Assembly (NCBI GenBank): GCA_015039365.1
Contig: WION01000247.1
Location: 1 to 64,000, forward strand
Direction: 5' to 3'
DNA length: 64,000 nt
Source: Amanita rubescens
Lineage: Eukaryota; Basidiomycota; Agaricomycetes; Agaricales; Amanitaceae
The first letter of the stretch is position 1. Every line of letters begins with the position of its first letter. The position numbers and the translations under genes are program-made. A model generated the notes under the pieces. The model searched no databases. It saw nothing but the letters and a program-made list of their open reading frames with translations, and was not told the DNA's origin. This document shows, one piece after another, positions 22,709 to 34,556 of this stretch.

Positions 22709-24087
22709 ATGAAGCTTTACGTCTGTTGGCTTGGTCTTGTAGCCGCTCCTGTCATCATTGCTCAGAATTCAAGTAAAGTAGCAAACTGCACAGTTAGCCA
22801 ATATCACTGGGTAAGCGCGCGTCTCATACTTCCCTGCTGCCAGCTCAACACTGACCGGAATAGACATTTAACTCGCTGGGTCAGAGCCCCTGTTCCATCG
22901 CTGATGCTTTAATGAATCAGTGTGACCCCACCAACCCGCAAGTTTGTGCTTGGACTTATGGCGGTCCACGCTGCGGAGAACGTAGCTCACTTTTCTGGTA
23001 ACCCGATTCAGTTGAGCTAACGGTGGTTCGTCCAGCGGGTACTATAGAGCCTCTTGTCATGGGAGCAAGTTCATACGGTCCGCCAACTACCACCAACTCG
23101 TGCTTTTGCAATACTATCTGGTACTCCTTGATCTCGGCGTGTGCTATTTGTCAGAATGGGACCTGGCTCACGTACGTTCGATTTGTAGTGACGGAATGCG
23201 AACTTGACCCGTTTATCAGATGGCCAAATTACTCACAAGATTGCAACCAAACATATTTGATGGAGTGAGATTAATTGTCAGTGCAATATAACACTATTAA
23301 AGGAAATCTCTAGGTATCCTAATCCTATCCCTTCAAATACTAGTGTGCCAAGCTGGGCTTATCTGAATGTGACGGTTCGTGTGGACGACGATTCTGTCCC
23401 CTTCCAATGAGTAACCGACAGATGAATTTAGGAAACCAACGATAGTTTTGACCCTGACGTGGCGTCCAGCGTGGCCGGTGCGTCTCACGAGAACTGAAGC
23501 CCGGGCACCGTGATTTTCTTCTTGTACAGTTGGACCTAGTTCGACGGCTTCTGCGTCTTTTACCTCGACATCAACATCGTCTACAGCAACCCCCCCCTCT
23601 CCGCGTTCATCTAAAACCCACGTTGGCGCGATCGCAGGTGGCGTCATCGGATGTGTCTTTGGAGGGGCGTTAATCTCAGCGTTGTTGTTCTGGCTTTACA
23701 TGAAGCGCAGGGCTTCCCGGCCTGACCCTGGAACGTCGCCTCACAAGTTAACGAATCCGCCTCCATCGACTGGGCTTTCAGCTGTTTCCTCACCTCTTTC
23801 ATGGACTGATACTACAGCTATACCCTCACCTCCTCCGTTGACCGACTCTCCGATCCCTGTGCGGCAAGTGTATCAGGATACTTTTCAAAAAACCCGTGTA
23901 AGCATTCGTTGCCGACACTTGACCTGGGATGCTGATATGAATACCGTAGGAGGATCCCGACGATATCCCTACATCCTCTACAATCCCATGCCGATTCAGA
24001 GACGAGGGCCCGCGCGGGCTACTTCCCAACACGGAACATCATTGGGGTCAAGTTGGACAGTACTATGCTGATAACCCTGAGCTTTGA
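22709..24087 (+). CDS. Secreted-ectodomain, single-pass membrane protein
   Basis: Exon 1 encodes a signal peptide (MKLYVCWLGLVAAPVIIAQN) and ends at a W before a GTAAGC donor. After the intron TFNSLGQSPCSIADALMNQC follows. Further exons give a cysteine-rich ectodomain including NSCFCNTIWYSLISACAICQ and NGTWLT, then PNPIPSNTSVPSWAYLNVT. A threonine/serine-rich stalk leads to one membrane helix (GVIGCVFGGALISALLFWLY) followed by the basic stop-transfer MKRRASRPD. The cytosolic tail is Pro/Ser-rich, crosses an intron at 23896-23948 and ends GQYYADNPEL at 24087. The combination of a Cys-rich CxCxxxxxS-LISAC ectodomain, glycine-rich helix and short tail is a recurrent Agaricomycete family of unknown role; a cell-surface sensor is plausible but inferred. 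Confidence 0.75.
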
Positions 24088-24164
24088 GTAGTATTTATGA
24101 GGAATAGTATCAGTGAGGTGTAAATAGTATTCATACCCTTCTAACGAGCCCACGTGCTCGCTAC

Positions 24165-24275
24165 TCCATGTTCCTCGCCAAAACTTAACCGTCGGAGTAA
24201 GCACAGTGCACATGAAACGAAAATAGTCGTATCGCCTCGATGCCGTTCCACTTCACTGCTCCCAAGATGTTGAGC
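24165..24275. repeat. Dispersed repeat family, member 2
   Basis: The stretch around AACCGTCGGAGTAAGC and TCGTATCGCCTCGATGCCGT is about 90% identical by eye to 25665-25745, with a short insertion between the two blocks. It corresponds to the half of the 25.5-kb element that is absent from member 1. Confidence 0.65.
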
Positions 24276-24289
24276 CCGTCGATACTTTC

Positions 24290-24480
24290 CCAGCAAACGC
24301 GTCGACTACCAAGACCGCACCGAGATCACAACGCAAAATTGGAACATGCAAATGGATAGGCTTGTAGACGCCTATCTAGACTTCCGCTCGAAGATGGTCA
24401 GCAACTTAGCAGCAGCGCAACGGAAGAGACTAGTGCGAATGGTTTGCTAACGATCTCAGTTGTGGATCTCTTTTGTAAGT
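24290..24480 (+). pseudogene. Probable fragment of a KDZ (Kyakuja-Dileera-Zisupton) transposase
   Basis: One frame reads NWNMQMDRLVDAYLDFRS, the motif that precedes the zinc-binding part of KDZ transposases of basidiomycetes. A neighbouring frame then reads ANGLLTISVVDLF, the next motif of that family. The two are in different frames and no further transposase domains follow, so it is a short dead fragment. Family assignment rests on these two motifs only. Confidence 0.45.
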
Positions 24481-24506
24481 TCATTTCAACTTTGTAGTCA
24501 TATTTA

Positions 24507-25470
24507 TGAATTCCGAGTCACGTCCGTAGTCAAAACCCGGTCTTTGTTCTCATCCACACCGGATAGGAGGACATATGATGGGTTAAGTAATCCTTCCCTA
24601 GGTCTGAGACTTTGTCACAGCCTCAAGCTCAGAATAACACTGTACTTTCTCCTAAGATGTTTTCTTTTTACTATGCAGCAATTTCCACCGTGCCCAGTTC
24701 GTCAGGCGAGAAGGATGAAGAGAGGCTCAGATTGGATGGAATGGTGATGCGTACGTTAAAGGACATCCCAGAAACAACACGTATCCCCAAGTTAGCAGAG
24801 GCAGCAAAACTGGCGTTGCAGATATCAGTAAATGCTCAGGTGCGTTTCCTACGTGATCAAGTTAGTGGTGGCTGACGTGGGTGACAATGTAGAGAGCAAA
24901 AAGATATAAAATCAACGTAAACGACGTCGCGAGGCAGACGAGAGCATTTGTATATCTGGTTTTCCGTGCGAATCAAAATATGAAAAAGGATATACCGCGG
25001 CGGCTGAAGGATCAGTTCGATCATGTTTTACAGTGAGCCACGTTCATAACCACATGTTAAAGTTAACTGAACGCGCCCGCATAGGGATCTTTCCCATATC
25101 AACAAGTTTGCGAAAGCATGTTCAACGGACGGCAAAATCACGAGTTATACTGGAAACCCTCGGGTGATGGCGGAACTTGTGGTCCATGACCTGGACAGCT
25201 TGCGGCGGTCTTTAGTCACATTTGGAGTGAGTACTATCTTGTGGGAGCGGATGTATGGTGTTGAACTAACGTTGACCGCTTAAGTATGATAAGGTTATCT
25301 GGGATTTGAACGAAATGATCGCAATGGAGAACAAGTATTCAAAGAACTCCACTAGCCCTGGAGGAGCTCCAGTGATGAATGATTGCTCTGCATCAGATTT
25401 AGCATGGGCATCTGGTGTCAAACCTAGGTGTGAATATGGTTCGTCAGTCGTCATAGAGCGCCTACCCTAG
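24507..25470 (+). CDS. HeLo/MLKL-N-terminal-like helical protein
   Basis: A 20-nt first coding piece (MNSESR plus two bases) splices across about 75 nt to SETLSQPQAQNNTVLSPK. The next segment, LRLDGMVMRTLKDIPETTR followed by IPKLAEAAKLALQISVNAQ, and the exons KRYKINVNDVARQTRAFVYL, LKDQFDHVLQDLSHINKFAK and DLDSLRRSLVTFGYDKVIWD match the helical pattern of the Agaricomycete MLKL-NTD/HeLo-like domain. That pattern is an opening TLKDI-A-T-IP block, a middle Y-LVF helix pair and a closing L-R-L-FG block. The domain is known as the membrane-targeting part of cell-death proteins. Here it is followed by only about 60 residues, with no kinase, NACHT or repeat domain, so the protein is close to a stand-alone executor module. 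KDZ debris lies immediately upstream. Function is inferred from fold resemblance only. Confidence 0.6.
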
Positions 25471-25488
25471 TTTGCATTTGTTTCCGAA

Positions 25489-25767
25489 TCAGCCCGGATT
25501 GAGATCGCCATCGATGTCCTTCACCTCCTGTCGCTGTTCCATTGAAGACAATTTTTCAGACAAAGACTGTTTGAAGAACACTGACGCATTCCTTTCATTC
25601 CGACAAACATCGCACTGATCTTCCTGCATTGAGTATCCGTTGTCTGCCCTGACAATGACATTGAGCTCGTAACCGTCGGAGTAAGCAATTAGTCGTATCG
25701 CCTCGGTGCCATTCCACTTCACTGCTCCCAAGACATTCAGCCCTAGCGTTTCATGACGTGACTTCAA
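25489..25767 (-). repeat. Dispersed repeat family, longest member (open frame of 92 codons)
   Basis: The minus strand is open for 92 codons (from MKSRHETLGLNVLGAVKWNG to VKDIDGDLNPG) with a CDVCRNER motif. Two other places in the window hold pieces: 21505-21590 matches its 3' half and 24165-24275 its 5' half. It may be the last exon of a multicopy gene or a coding part of a transposable element. I do not recognise the protein. Confidence 0.5.
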
Positions 25768-25898
25768 TCCTGTTTAAGAAATGTTCTTGATTGATATGCG
25801 GCAGTACCCCGAGTGCTGAGAGCCTGTTGCGAGGGCGTTGAAGTAACATGATCCATTTTGACGAGAGTTGGAGACATCATTATTATTATCAATAATCA

Positions 25899-27728
25899 TT
25901 AAACTGAAAGTGTAGACAATAACCCTCTGACGAACTCCCTTGGATTCCCACTAGATTCCGTATATTTGGAAAGAAAAGTTTCATCGTGAGCCACTGTCAA
26001 AAGCATAACGTTAATGACGTGGTTACAAATGACTTCCGGAACGCCAGACGTACAAGGTGCGATGACCTGCTCCGCTTTCCACACTTCGAACAACGACCCT
26101 GCCTCATCCAGGCTCAACTTCTCGGGAACGGGTATTGGGTTCAATCCCTTGGTGTAATCTATCAGCGTCGGGGAACGCTTGTCATATGGACTCTGCGGGT
26201 GATCATAAGGTATTTGAAGTGCCTCTCGTAGTTCGAGAGGTAGCGGATATGCCGGATCGGAGTAAGTGATTGCGCCTAAAACGGCACCTTTAGCCTGTGT
26301 GCGTACAGATTCTCAGCTCAAGTGCGCGCTTCGGAGGGAGATACGGATAAACTCACGAAGGATCTTCTGCCAGACGCGTATTCCATGATCAGGCGTGGCA
26401 TAGACAGGTGATACGGACGGATGGGGTTGAAAAATGGATCGCGGTAGGCAGTCTTGCAGTACAGTGCTTGGAAGTCGTCCACTGCTAAAAGTACCGGATG
26501 CCTGAGGGAAAAATAAGGTAAGTCATCTCTACTTTCAGAAAATGGTCGGCAGTTACGTTTTTTGACGGCCAAGCTCGTTTATGAGAGCATCAAGAACAGC
26601 AGGCGCACTTGATACGTCTTTGAGACCGATGTTAATCAGGTCGACCAGGGTGGCGCCTGAGGGAACCTCTCGTTTTTCGAAGAAAAGTTTTTTGGCGGTG
26701 CTTAAGGATGATAATATGCTATTGTTGACAGAAAGCGCGCGTTGGAGGGTTTGATAGGCGAATTGAGGCTGGATGTATGTTTGCGACCTGAGATCGTATG
26801 AATACGGCGTCGACGAGTTGACGAGATTAACAGCTGAACGTTGAACTAAATATCGTCGACGGTAAGTTACGGAGAAGGAAACGCACCCCGAGGGATATAA
26901 ACAACAACCCAACCGCTTTTCGCACAATACTCGACTGCTTGAAGAAGTAAGTAGCTTTTTCCAGCACCAGACCGTCCAGCTAGAAACAGGAGGTATCAGC
27001 GAATTGTGTAGACTTTGGTTGAATAGCGACCCACTAAGAATATGTCTCGAATCCGCACTGGAACGATCTCTTGCAGCTTTCAACATGTCGACCACGTCCA
27101 TCGTCACATCCCTAATAACGGTATACGGTCTAGAAAGAACCCGATACTAAGGGAAAAGAGCGTTAAAACCACATCCCAAAACATAAACGGCAGCAAAAGA
27201 TACCTCCAACAACAACTTCTTTGGCAAACCAAACTTCCTAACCGGGTCGTTCTCCGAAAACGCAAAGAAAGCCGTTGTCCCGACCGCACCCGGTGCAAGG
27301 GCGTCCTATTTATGAACTCATGAGCTTTCCGAGCAAAGTACGTCGTGTATCGTCTTACGGGCGTAAACGCCGGAGCTTGTAGTAAAAGTTTGCTCGTATC
27401 CACCCGAGCCGGAGTGCTAAACACCTTGTGCCGAAAAAGCTCGATTACAATACCGTCCCAGTGTACAACACAGAAAAAACGTACCCCTGGCCCGTCCTTT
27501 TGTTTTCTCTTCCTAACTTGCCCCTTGTCGTCCTTTTGAACCTTTGGCGGACCTGCAAGAATTCCATTCCGTCACTCGGCTCGAACGACCTTTAAGATAA
27601 CAATCCACACCTCTGTCTTTTTTCACCCCACGAGTTTGTTGGAGTATGATGGCTGCGTTTTGCACTCGCAGACATCCTTGGAGGCGAGTCCGAGAGCTCG
27701 AGCGCGATATGCCAGCAAGGATGGACAT
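25899..27728 (-). CDS. mrps29: Mitochondrial small-subunit ribosomal protein mS29 (DAP3/Rsm23)
   Basis: mS29 is a GTP-binding protein of the mitochondrial ribosome small subunit. Exon 1 (27728 to about 27612) gives a basic presequence, MSILAGISRSSSRTRLQGCL. After an intron ending TTCTTGCAG, exon 2 is Lys/Arg-rich and contains DGPGVRF, then KLLLQAPAFTPVRRYTTYF. Later exons give FGLPKKLLLEVSFAA, the P-loop GRSGAGKSYLLLQAVEYCAK, VVVYIPRG, HPVLLAVDDFQALYCKTAYR and GAVLGAITYSDPAYPLP. The protein ends FVRGLLSTLSV. Order and motifs match the family. It sits 167 bp downstream of the kinesin gene on the same strand. A scrambled duplicate occupies the left end of the window. Confidence 0.9.
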
Positions 27729-27894
27729 TCGCGAGTGACAGTGTGACGATGTGACATTTCTCATCCGCTTCTTATACAAGTCTTTTGCTTCTACAGAATT
27801 TATATCATACAGGAATACCCAAAACTACGTCGAGAAATCGTCCAGGGAAGGGTTTCGCAAGGTTGTAACCAAGAAATATAGTAAAAAAAGACAT

Positions 27895-30479
27895 TTACGA
27901 CGAAGTCTTGACGTGCTTCTTCGCTGTTCCGATCGTCGTATTGTTCACCTATCGTTAAACGGTCAGGAACGTTTCCCAAGGAAGTGAATACACCGGACCT
28001 TTGTTGCGAACCGCAAGGAGGTCAATGACTCTTGAAGATGCGTGGCGAGTGGGGAGAGATTAAGGACCATCTAACGATAATTAAGAGGATACGTCAAGAT
28101 AAGTATATGCAACGCTCACCAGAGTCTTTGAATTACCACTAAGCGAGTTCTGAAGTAAATAAGTAAGCTGCCATCCACTAGTCAGCAAAACAACTCTCAG
28201 ACCATCGATACTTGCTCGCATTACCTTGGAATTCCGATACGGTATATGCTTGTTAGCCGCGTCTCCGCGCTCCCCAAGCGCAGCGATAACATCTCCCAAC
28301 GCGCTTAAACTCTTGTTGATATTCTGCGTCTCCCTCACCCTTTCCTTATCCGCAACGACGCCCGGCGCGAAACTGACATTCAACCTCTCGCTACCCGCCA
28401 GATCGACGAGATTCAGCGACCCCTCGCACCGTTCGCCTGTTCCGCCAATGTAAGAGCTCGTAGAGCTGAAAGGATCGCCGTTCCCGACGTTTCCGATGCC
28501 AACGTTGATACCGATTATACGAAGAGTGAATACGGAATGGGAGCGAGAAGAACGCTCGTTGACAAGCGTAGCTGCTACGCTTCGTCGTGATTGGGCGAGC
28601 GATAACAAAGTTTTGACTTGAGACGATGATGTGAGGGGGACGATGGTTAGATCTGTGACGCGTGTTGCGCCCGTCTTTGGATCATGCTTGATCTCGTGTT
28701 TCTTCTCTATTGTCGAGTTTGCAGGGGCCAAAAGGTCATGTATAGATTCGTTATACTAGTAGGTTGGATAAGTCAAAGGAAGTCGCGAAATTTTTGGAAT
28801 GCATACGTACAATCTCGAGGAATTGCCCTTCCAGCTTGTACTGCCAACCTTTAGTTTTCATAAATTCGGTGACGCGGAAGACCTGCTCCACTGCTCTCGG
28901 TATCATACCAACCGTTGTTTCGGTCTATGAATAACCCTCAATAAGCATCACTCCGAGAAAAGCCGGCGTTTCGCCTACCGTGCCGCCTTCCATCGTGAAG
29001 GATTTGCCAGATCCAGTCTGGCCATATGCAAAGATGCATACGTTATAACCGTCGATACAGCTTTGAGCAAGCTGAGAAATCTCTTCAAAGACCTCCCCTT
29101 GCGTTGATTCTGGTTCGAATACCTGCAAAGAAACATTAGAACGGGATGAAATTCAATAACATAAAGGGACCTACCCGGTCGAAACCAAAACTGTACACTT
29201 CCTTCCGTTCTTGACCGGTGGCGCTTTCGCTGGAGGAGTGTAGGACGATTTCCTTGTGATCTCTCCGATCAGGAAAGGTTACATGTGCTTGCACCTCCTC
29301 CTTTAACCCGTTAAACTCGGCCTGTGTCAACGAGCTCACATCACTTGTTGAAGTCAGCGACACGATATCGGAGGGAAGTACAGGCCGGACGCGACAAAAA
29401 ACGCGAATGTTGCCTTTGAGTTCTTGCACCATATTATGCAGCTTCCGTCGCACCATCTCGCTCTCCATCGTCTCCAACTTGAGACCTTCGACCTCTTTAC
29501 TGGACGACTCCAACCTAAACCGCAAGTCGGAAACCGTCCGGGAATATTCATCAATCTGCGACTGCAGCGCACCAACTTGCGCCTGCAACGCGGTATTTTG
29601 TGATGTTAGAGCAATTTGCGCCGTCGCCTGTTGAGCCACGCTACCCTTGAGCGTAGCCACCTGTTCCCGCTCTCGTTCGAGGTCTCCTCTACAGATCCTC
29701 AGATCCTCGGTAACCTCGCGAGCTTCCCTCTCCTTCCTCCTCAAATCCATCTCCAGCTCCATAACCTCTTTCCCATGAGCTTTCCTCATCTTATCAATTT
29801 CATCAGACGCCAACACAAGCTCCCGCCGCTGCGCAAGCTCCTGCGTCTTAGCAGCCGTCAGCTCGCGCGACAAAGTCGAATGACCCGCTTGCAACTCGGT
29901 CACTTTAGTACGCTCCGCTTCCATATCTGCAGCTAACCGCGCTGAATCGGCCGCCCGGGCAGACTCGAGCATCTCTAGCTGCGTCTGTAAATCATTGAAT
30001 CGTTTATCTTGCGCGGCGGGAGGAGCTCGTGTACGTGCAGGACCCGAAACAACCCTTCCCGCTGCTGTTTTGCTCCGAGTATTTGGTCTCACGGTTGGAC
30101 GGACTGTGGATGCGGGTGGAGGAGCGCTAGTACCCCGTGGTTGTTTCGCGATTGGCGGCGCAGGTTGCGCCTGTGTCGCGGTCTTGTGTTGCGGTTTGGG
30201 AAGTGAGGAGTTGAGTGCTGTACGCGATGGTTGAAGAGGTCTATTCGGCCGATTGAGTCCAATGGCAGGCAGTTTGCGTGGTTGATCTGAGGCTTCAACG
30301 CTGTCCTCGTCGTCTGATTGTCTCGACTTGCGTTTCAAGCTTGGATTCGTTGTGACCATGGTTGTTGTTGGTTCGGTTGTTTTTGTTTTTGCTTTATGTC
30401 TTGTGGTGATGGTTGAGAATAACGTAGGGGGATAATTCGCCCCTGGAGAAGTTTGTTGACGACGAGGAAGTCTGGACAT
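27895..30479 (-). CDS. Kinesin-14 (C-terminal motor; KlpA/Kar3-like)
   Basis: A minus-end-directed microtubule motor of spindle and nuclear movement. It opens [20 protein letters not shown], followed by a basic, proline-rich N-terminal tail (to about 30000) and a coiled coil of roughly 200 residues ([20 protein letters not shown] and onward). The kinesin-14 neck-motor junction is [14 protein letters not shown]. The motor domain follows over several exons: [18 protein letters not shown] (P-loop), [13 protein letters not shown] (switch I), [10 protein letters not shown] (switch II) and [16 protein letters not shown]. The final exons carry [10 protein letters not shown], then [17 protein letters not shown], and end [16 protein letters not shown]. 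The C-terminal motor with no long tail after it defines the class. All hallmark motifs are intact. Confidence 0.92.
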
Positions 30480-31562
30480 TTTCTCAAGCGCGCTCGCTTA
30501 GTAGTGTGTGGCTGAGAAAATCAAACCCTGCAACGCGCAGGATCACATGACCGCGTTGATCCTGCACTTGCGCCCACGTCGGACGCGAAGTTCAAAAACC
30601 CGTATTGTTGACAGTGCCTAATCGCAAATGGAGGTGCGCTTGCGTTGTCTTTGCAGGGAAGGATCACTGGTCTGGAGTGTCGTGTTTCTGATTTTCCTGT
30701 GAAACTCTGATCATACGTTTCACTGTCATGCCCAGCGTAGGCTACGCTGGGCTTATTCGCTTCTTAACGACCTTTATGTCTATCCCCCGATGCTGCGTAC
30801 GTCTGATGTCACCATTAAGCGAGACATTCACCGCATCTTCCGTTCGTCACCTAATATAGTGAATTTTCCCCTTTAAATGGTCGATAGCGCTGCTTGAAAC
30901 GAAGGATTATTTATACATCCAGTGAAAGCGAAAACTGTAAGTCGGATTCATTTCCAAGTAAAGGCTAGCCTACATCATTCGGCGCAGGTCATATACTATG
31001 ATTGACAGATCCAAGGCTTTACTTTCCTGTACCTGCCAATCAAGGTTGATCATCATTCAATTCGGGATCGCCTTCACAGAGCGCGGATACTCAGTGTGAT
31101 CCGAGTCGGCAGTGAGCATTCCATCTGGTTACACCGTTTATCGTCAAAGATGATGAATCTCCGCAGATCTAGGGCATCAGTAGCGCCAACATCGCCAATG
31201 TAAGTACGTGAAGGAATAGCATTTTTCTGGTGGTATTGGTATTCTTCATATAGGAAGAAAGGAAACGAGATGTTGATACTGGGCAAACAAGGTCTGAGAC
31301 TCAAACCTTCTCCAAGCCGTTCTCTTACGCCAAAATTGCTGCCCGCCGTTCCTTTCGCGACCACCGTAGAGAAAAGAAGTGACCTTTCTGATTACCTTCC
31401 ATTACCCTTTACTGATTGACAGATCATCATAGAATGCTGTGCAATCATTGATGACCAGCTCGCCATGACAAATCTCATTGGTTATATTTTTGTTCCCTTC
31501 GCTCTGACAATTCGACCTGTATAAATATCAATGTTCTGCTAGATGTTGAAATCGTACTTAAA
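30480..31562. other. Intergenic between kinesin and the 7TM gene
   Basis: Contains an 11-bp perfect inverted repeat (30730-30752) and an 8-bp inverted repeat CAGGATCA/TGATCCTG near 30538-30563 in the kinesin promoter. A 96-codon open frame on the minus strand (31364-31074) shows no family motif and is not called. Confidence 0.4.
30730..30752. repeat. 23-nt palindrome (11-bp arms, 1-nt centre)
   Basis: GCCCAGCGTAG is followed by one G and then the exact reverse complement CTACGCTGGGC. It could form a hairpin or be a dyad binding site. It lies about 250 bp upstream of the kinesin start. Confidence 0.8.
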
Positions 31563-32643
31563 ATGCTATCCAGGCTCGAAGCATTTATCATCGGGGTGAC
31601 CTTGGAGGCAACCCTAGCGGGTGTATATTTCGCCTCATTTCTGCTATGCCTACGGTGGCTCATCTTTTCGGACGATGGCGGAACCCTGCGCAAAACTAGT
31701 CACCGGCCCTTCTTAATCATTACCCTCATCCTCTTTTCTTTCACAGTGACAGCGCTCGCCATCGGTCTGCAAAAAGTGTTAACCGTTTCTCATGATGCCT
31801 CTGCTATGGTTATCCCCACGACTATCACAAACATCAATGTACGTGATCCAAGAATTGAATTGTCGATGGGCTGAACTCTCCAGTTTTTTCTCGAAATGTC
31901 GGGGTTAATCATAACCGACGGTGTTCTGGTCTGTGAATATGCAAAGTTAATCACTGGGTACTCATGACATTGTATCAGATCTTCCGTTGTTGGACAGTTT
32001 ACAATAGATCATGGCGAATCGCCATCCTTCCCCTCCTCTTATTTCTATTCAACATATCAAGTCTGCTCGTAACAACATATTGGTCAACCAGCTATGAACT
32101 CACAGGGAATGACTCTTCCAACGGTATGGGGGCCATGATGGCATCCTACTATGCCGCTAACATTGTCATAAACATATATACAACATGTAAGTGAATAGGT
32201 TATGCTGCATTCTACGATATTAATTCAAAGCGAACTTGAAGCTGCTATTATACATCGAATCCGGAGAAATAGTTTGTCTCGACGCTTTGCCCGTTCTGCA
32301 ATTCATGTTATCGCTAAATCGGGTTTATTATACACCCTCACGAGTTTTGCCACTTTTTGGACAATGGTGATTCGTGACAGTCCCGAGGTTGCGTATATCA
32401 TAGCAAGTGCTATCGTATGTTATTCATGAATTGAATGCCGCCAGGACTATACCTCACCCATGCACACAGAATTATCGTACGGCAGGAATTGCCTTTAATC
32501 TTATATTGATACGGGTGGCAAAAAATAGGGCTAATAGAGAAACGGAACTGCCTGCGTTTATTAGCACCTTAACCATTGAACGCGCAATGCCGGCGGGACC
32601 TCGCCACAACTTGGAAACGGTCACGGTCGTCGAGTCAACCTGA
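31563..32643 (+). CDS. Seven-transmembrane Agaricomycete membrane protein
   Basis: Exon 1 opens MLSRLEAFIIGVTLEATLAG with a first helix, a short loop and a second helix (FLIITLILFSFTVTALAIGL). After an intron, MSGLIITDGVLIFRCWTVYN gives the conserved R/YCW-VY motif after helix 3. Then come SWRIAILPLLLFLFNISSL, a loop, MMASYYAANIVINIYTT, IHRIRRNSL, a sixth helix (SGLLYTLTSFATFWTMV) and a last exon with YRTAGIAFNLILIRVA followed by a polar tail. Introns are about 50-65 nt and join in frame. This is the expanded basidiomycete 7TM family whose members carry a D-x-x-x-Y/F-R-C-W motif. Ligand and partners are unknown. Confidence 0.75.
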
Positions 32644-33140
32644 GAAGGGCTTTCGCTCATGTATGTGGTTTGGATTCATTTTCCTTCGTCTTATCTTAAC
32701 TGGACCGTTATATTGTGTTGTAAACAGTTGTTGCGTCCTAATAATCAGTGTTGCAGTCCACATTTTATGTTGAACTTGTAAGATATATTAGAACTAATTG
32801 GGTGTTATTACTTCAAATTAAATTTAATGATAAAATAGGCTAGGTAATATTAAACCCATCTCTTACGGGCAATTAACGAGATACATTTTTCCTGATGTAT
32901 TCGCCTCGCGTGTTTGGACAGATAAACGGCCATTATTATCAGGAGCTCTCCATAAGTCCTCACCTATCTCACTTTTTCCCAGTCGAAATTTCAAAACAGA
33001 CAAGAATAAGACGGTTAAACAACCTATGCTCTGCCTATGCACCCGCGGATGTAACGCCTTGGTTCCACGTCTCCATGGCTGCATTGTCAGAGTATAAACG
33101 TGATGCTTGGTGCATACAATAGTGAGTCATTTATTGAGGG
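32644..33140. other. Intergenic, no gene recognised
   Basis: AT-rich sequence with short frames only, between the 3' end of the 7TM gene and the 3' end of the HNH-like gene. Confidence 0.4.
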
Positions 33141-34556
33141 TCAGAAAAAAAAATACGCACGATCATCAAGCGGGAATGCATTCTCAAACAAGGCTGGATC
33201 GTAATCAATGTCTAGGAGGGAAAAAATACAAGCTTTAGTATTCACAAATCGAACAAAAGAGAAGGGGTACCATGGCCACTCATTAATGCACTTCCATAAG
33301 CCTTCCGCGATTCCACATCCGGAAAAGCTAGCCAGTCAATCCGCCTAGACCGTTTTGCCAATTTCCAAGCTTCAGTTGGAGTCGGTAAGCCGTTCATCTC
33401 ACCCTCTTCATCAGATGTTATCTCAGTGTACTGCGATTGGGAAGATCTTCCAGCCATTTCTGGATTTTTGCGCTTCATGAACGCCCTTTGAGTTTGCATC
33501 GCGTACCCCTTCGAGCCCTCCGTTGGCACCGGCACCCAATAGAGGAGATCGACAAGCTCTACGACGCGGCGCATAAGTGCGAGAACGTCATCTGGAAGCG
33601 CGGTCGCAGGAGGTTGCTGCTGAATCATTTTCAAGTAACGTCGAAATTTGATTTCGGCGTTTAGAGTGACGAGGAAAATGTTCAGTTCATAGGATTCTTC
33701 GCGGTTTTGAAAGTCGTGGCGGAAGGGTGGTAAGCGAGCACTGTCAGGCTCGATCGATTCGCGGAGGCGTCGGTCGCGCGATGGAACGTAATTCCTGCAA
33801 GTTCCAGTAGCGGGGTCATAAATGGGGAGGACGGCGCCACGAGGCAGGAAATGCTCTGGGTGTAGAGAAAGTAGCTCATATTCCGGATTGGTGAAGCTGG
33901 AGTGATGGAACTAGCCCAAGAGAAAAGATCAGGAACCCTATAGAGAGAAATCGTGACAACATAGATGCGCACATTGAGCGAACGGCCTCTTTCAATGCCC
34001 TTTCGATCCATTTCCTGTTGCCGCCGGTCATTGTCGGATTTCACCATCTCGATAAGCTCATTGACAGTTGAGGACGACGGCGTCAATGCAATGAAAGCGA
34101 ATAGATCTAGTGACATGTGGACAAACGGTTCGACTGTTTGAAGTCAGATGAGTCTCGCCAGCGCACGACCCTCAGACTTACGAAGAACGAGGTTACATGG
34201 ATCGTCGAGGGTGAATCGAACATATGGTATGATCCCCAAGTCGAGCTCAATGAGATCATGCTGTAATGAGAAAAGCTTCAGCACCTGCGGTGGGTCTCTT
34301 GGAACTTTTGACTTACAAGTGGTTGCGGATCCCCAGAGCGCACTGCATTAACCATGTGAGCAAGGTGGTGCGCGTACTTCACGGACTTTGTTATGAGGCA
34401 GCCCTCCTCAAGGTCGACATTGCCGCGCATGGATGAGCGGGATGAGATATTCGAGACTGAGGCGGGTTCGCGTTGGATCTCAGGAAGGTCCAGCACAGCC
34501 GGAACTGCAGAAAACGGTTTGACTGAGAGGCGATGATCCTTGGTTATTATTGACAT
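33141..34556 (-). CDS. HNH-endonuclease-like Agaricomycete protein
   Basis: It opens MSIITKDHRLSVKPF. Exon 1 ends with KYAHHLAHMVNAVRSGDPQP. The next exon, DLIELDLGIIPYVRFTLDDP followed by CNLVLLVEPFVHMSLDLFAF, has the spacing of the second half of an HNH (beta-beta-alpha metal) fold: N-L-V-L-L, then VHMSLD. The HH of the first exon would supply the first histidine. Later exons read NPEYELLSLHPEHFLPRGAV, YVPSRDRRLR, RLPPFRHDFQ, then NIFLVTLNAEIKFRRYL and LLYWVPVPTEGS. The last exon ends with AFPLDDRAYFF. The C-terminal half recurs in a large Agaricomycete family of unknown role, commonly labelled HNH. The nuclease function is an inference from the residue pattern. Confidence 0.65.

Noticed and set aside
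30009..30234. Plus-strand cysteine-rich frames that look like small secreted proteins
   Set aside because: They are antisense to the proline-rich N-terminal tail of the kinesin gene and have no signal peptide at a plausible start.
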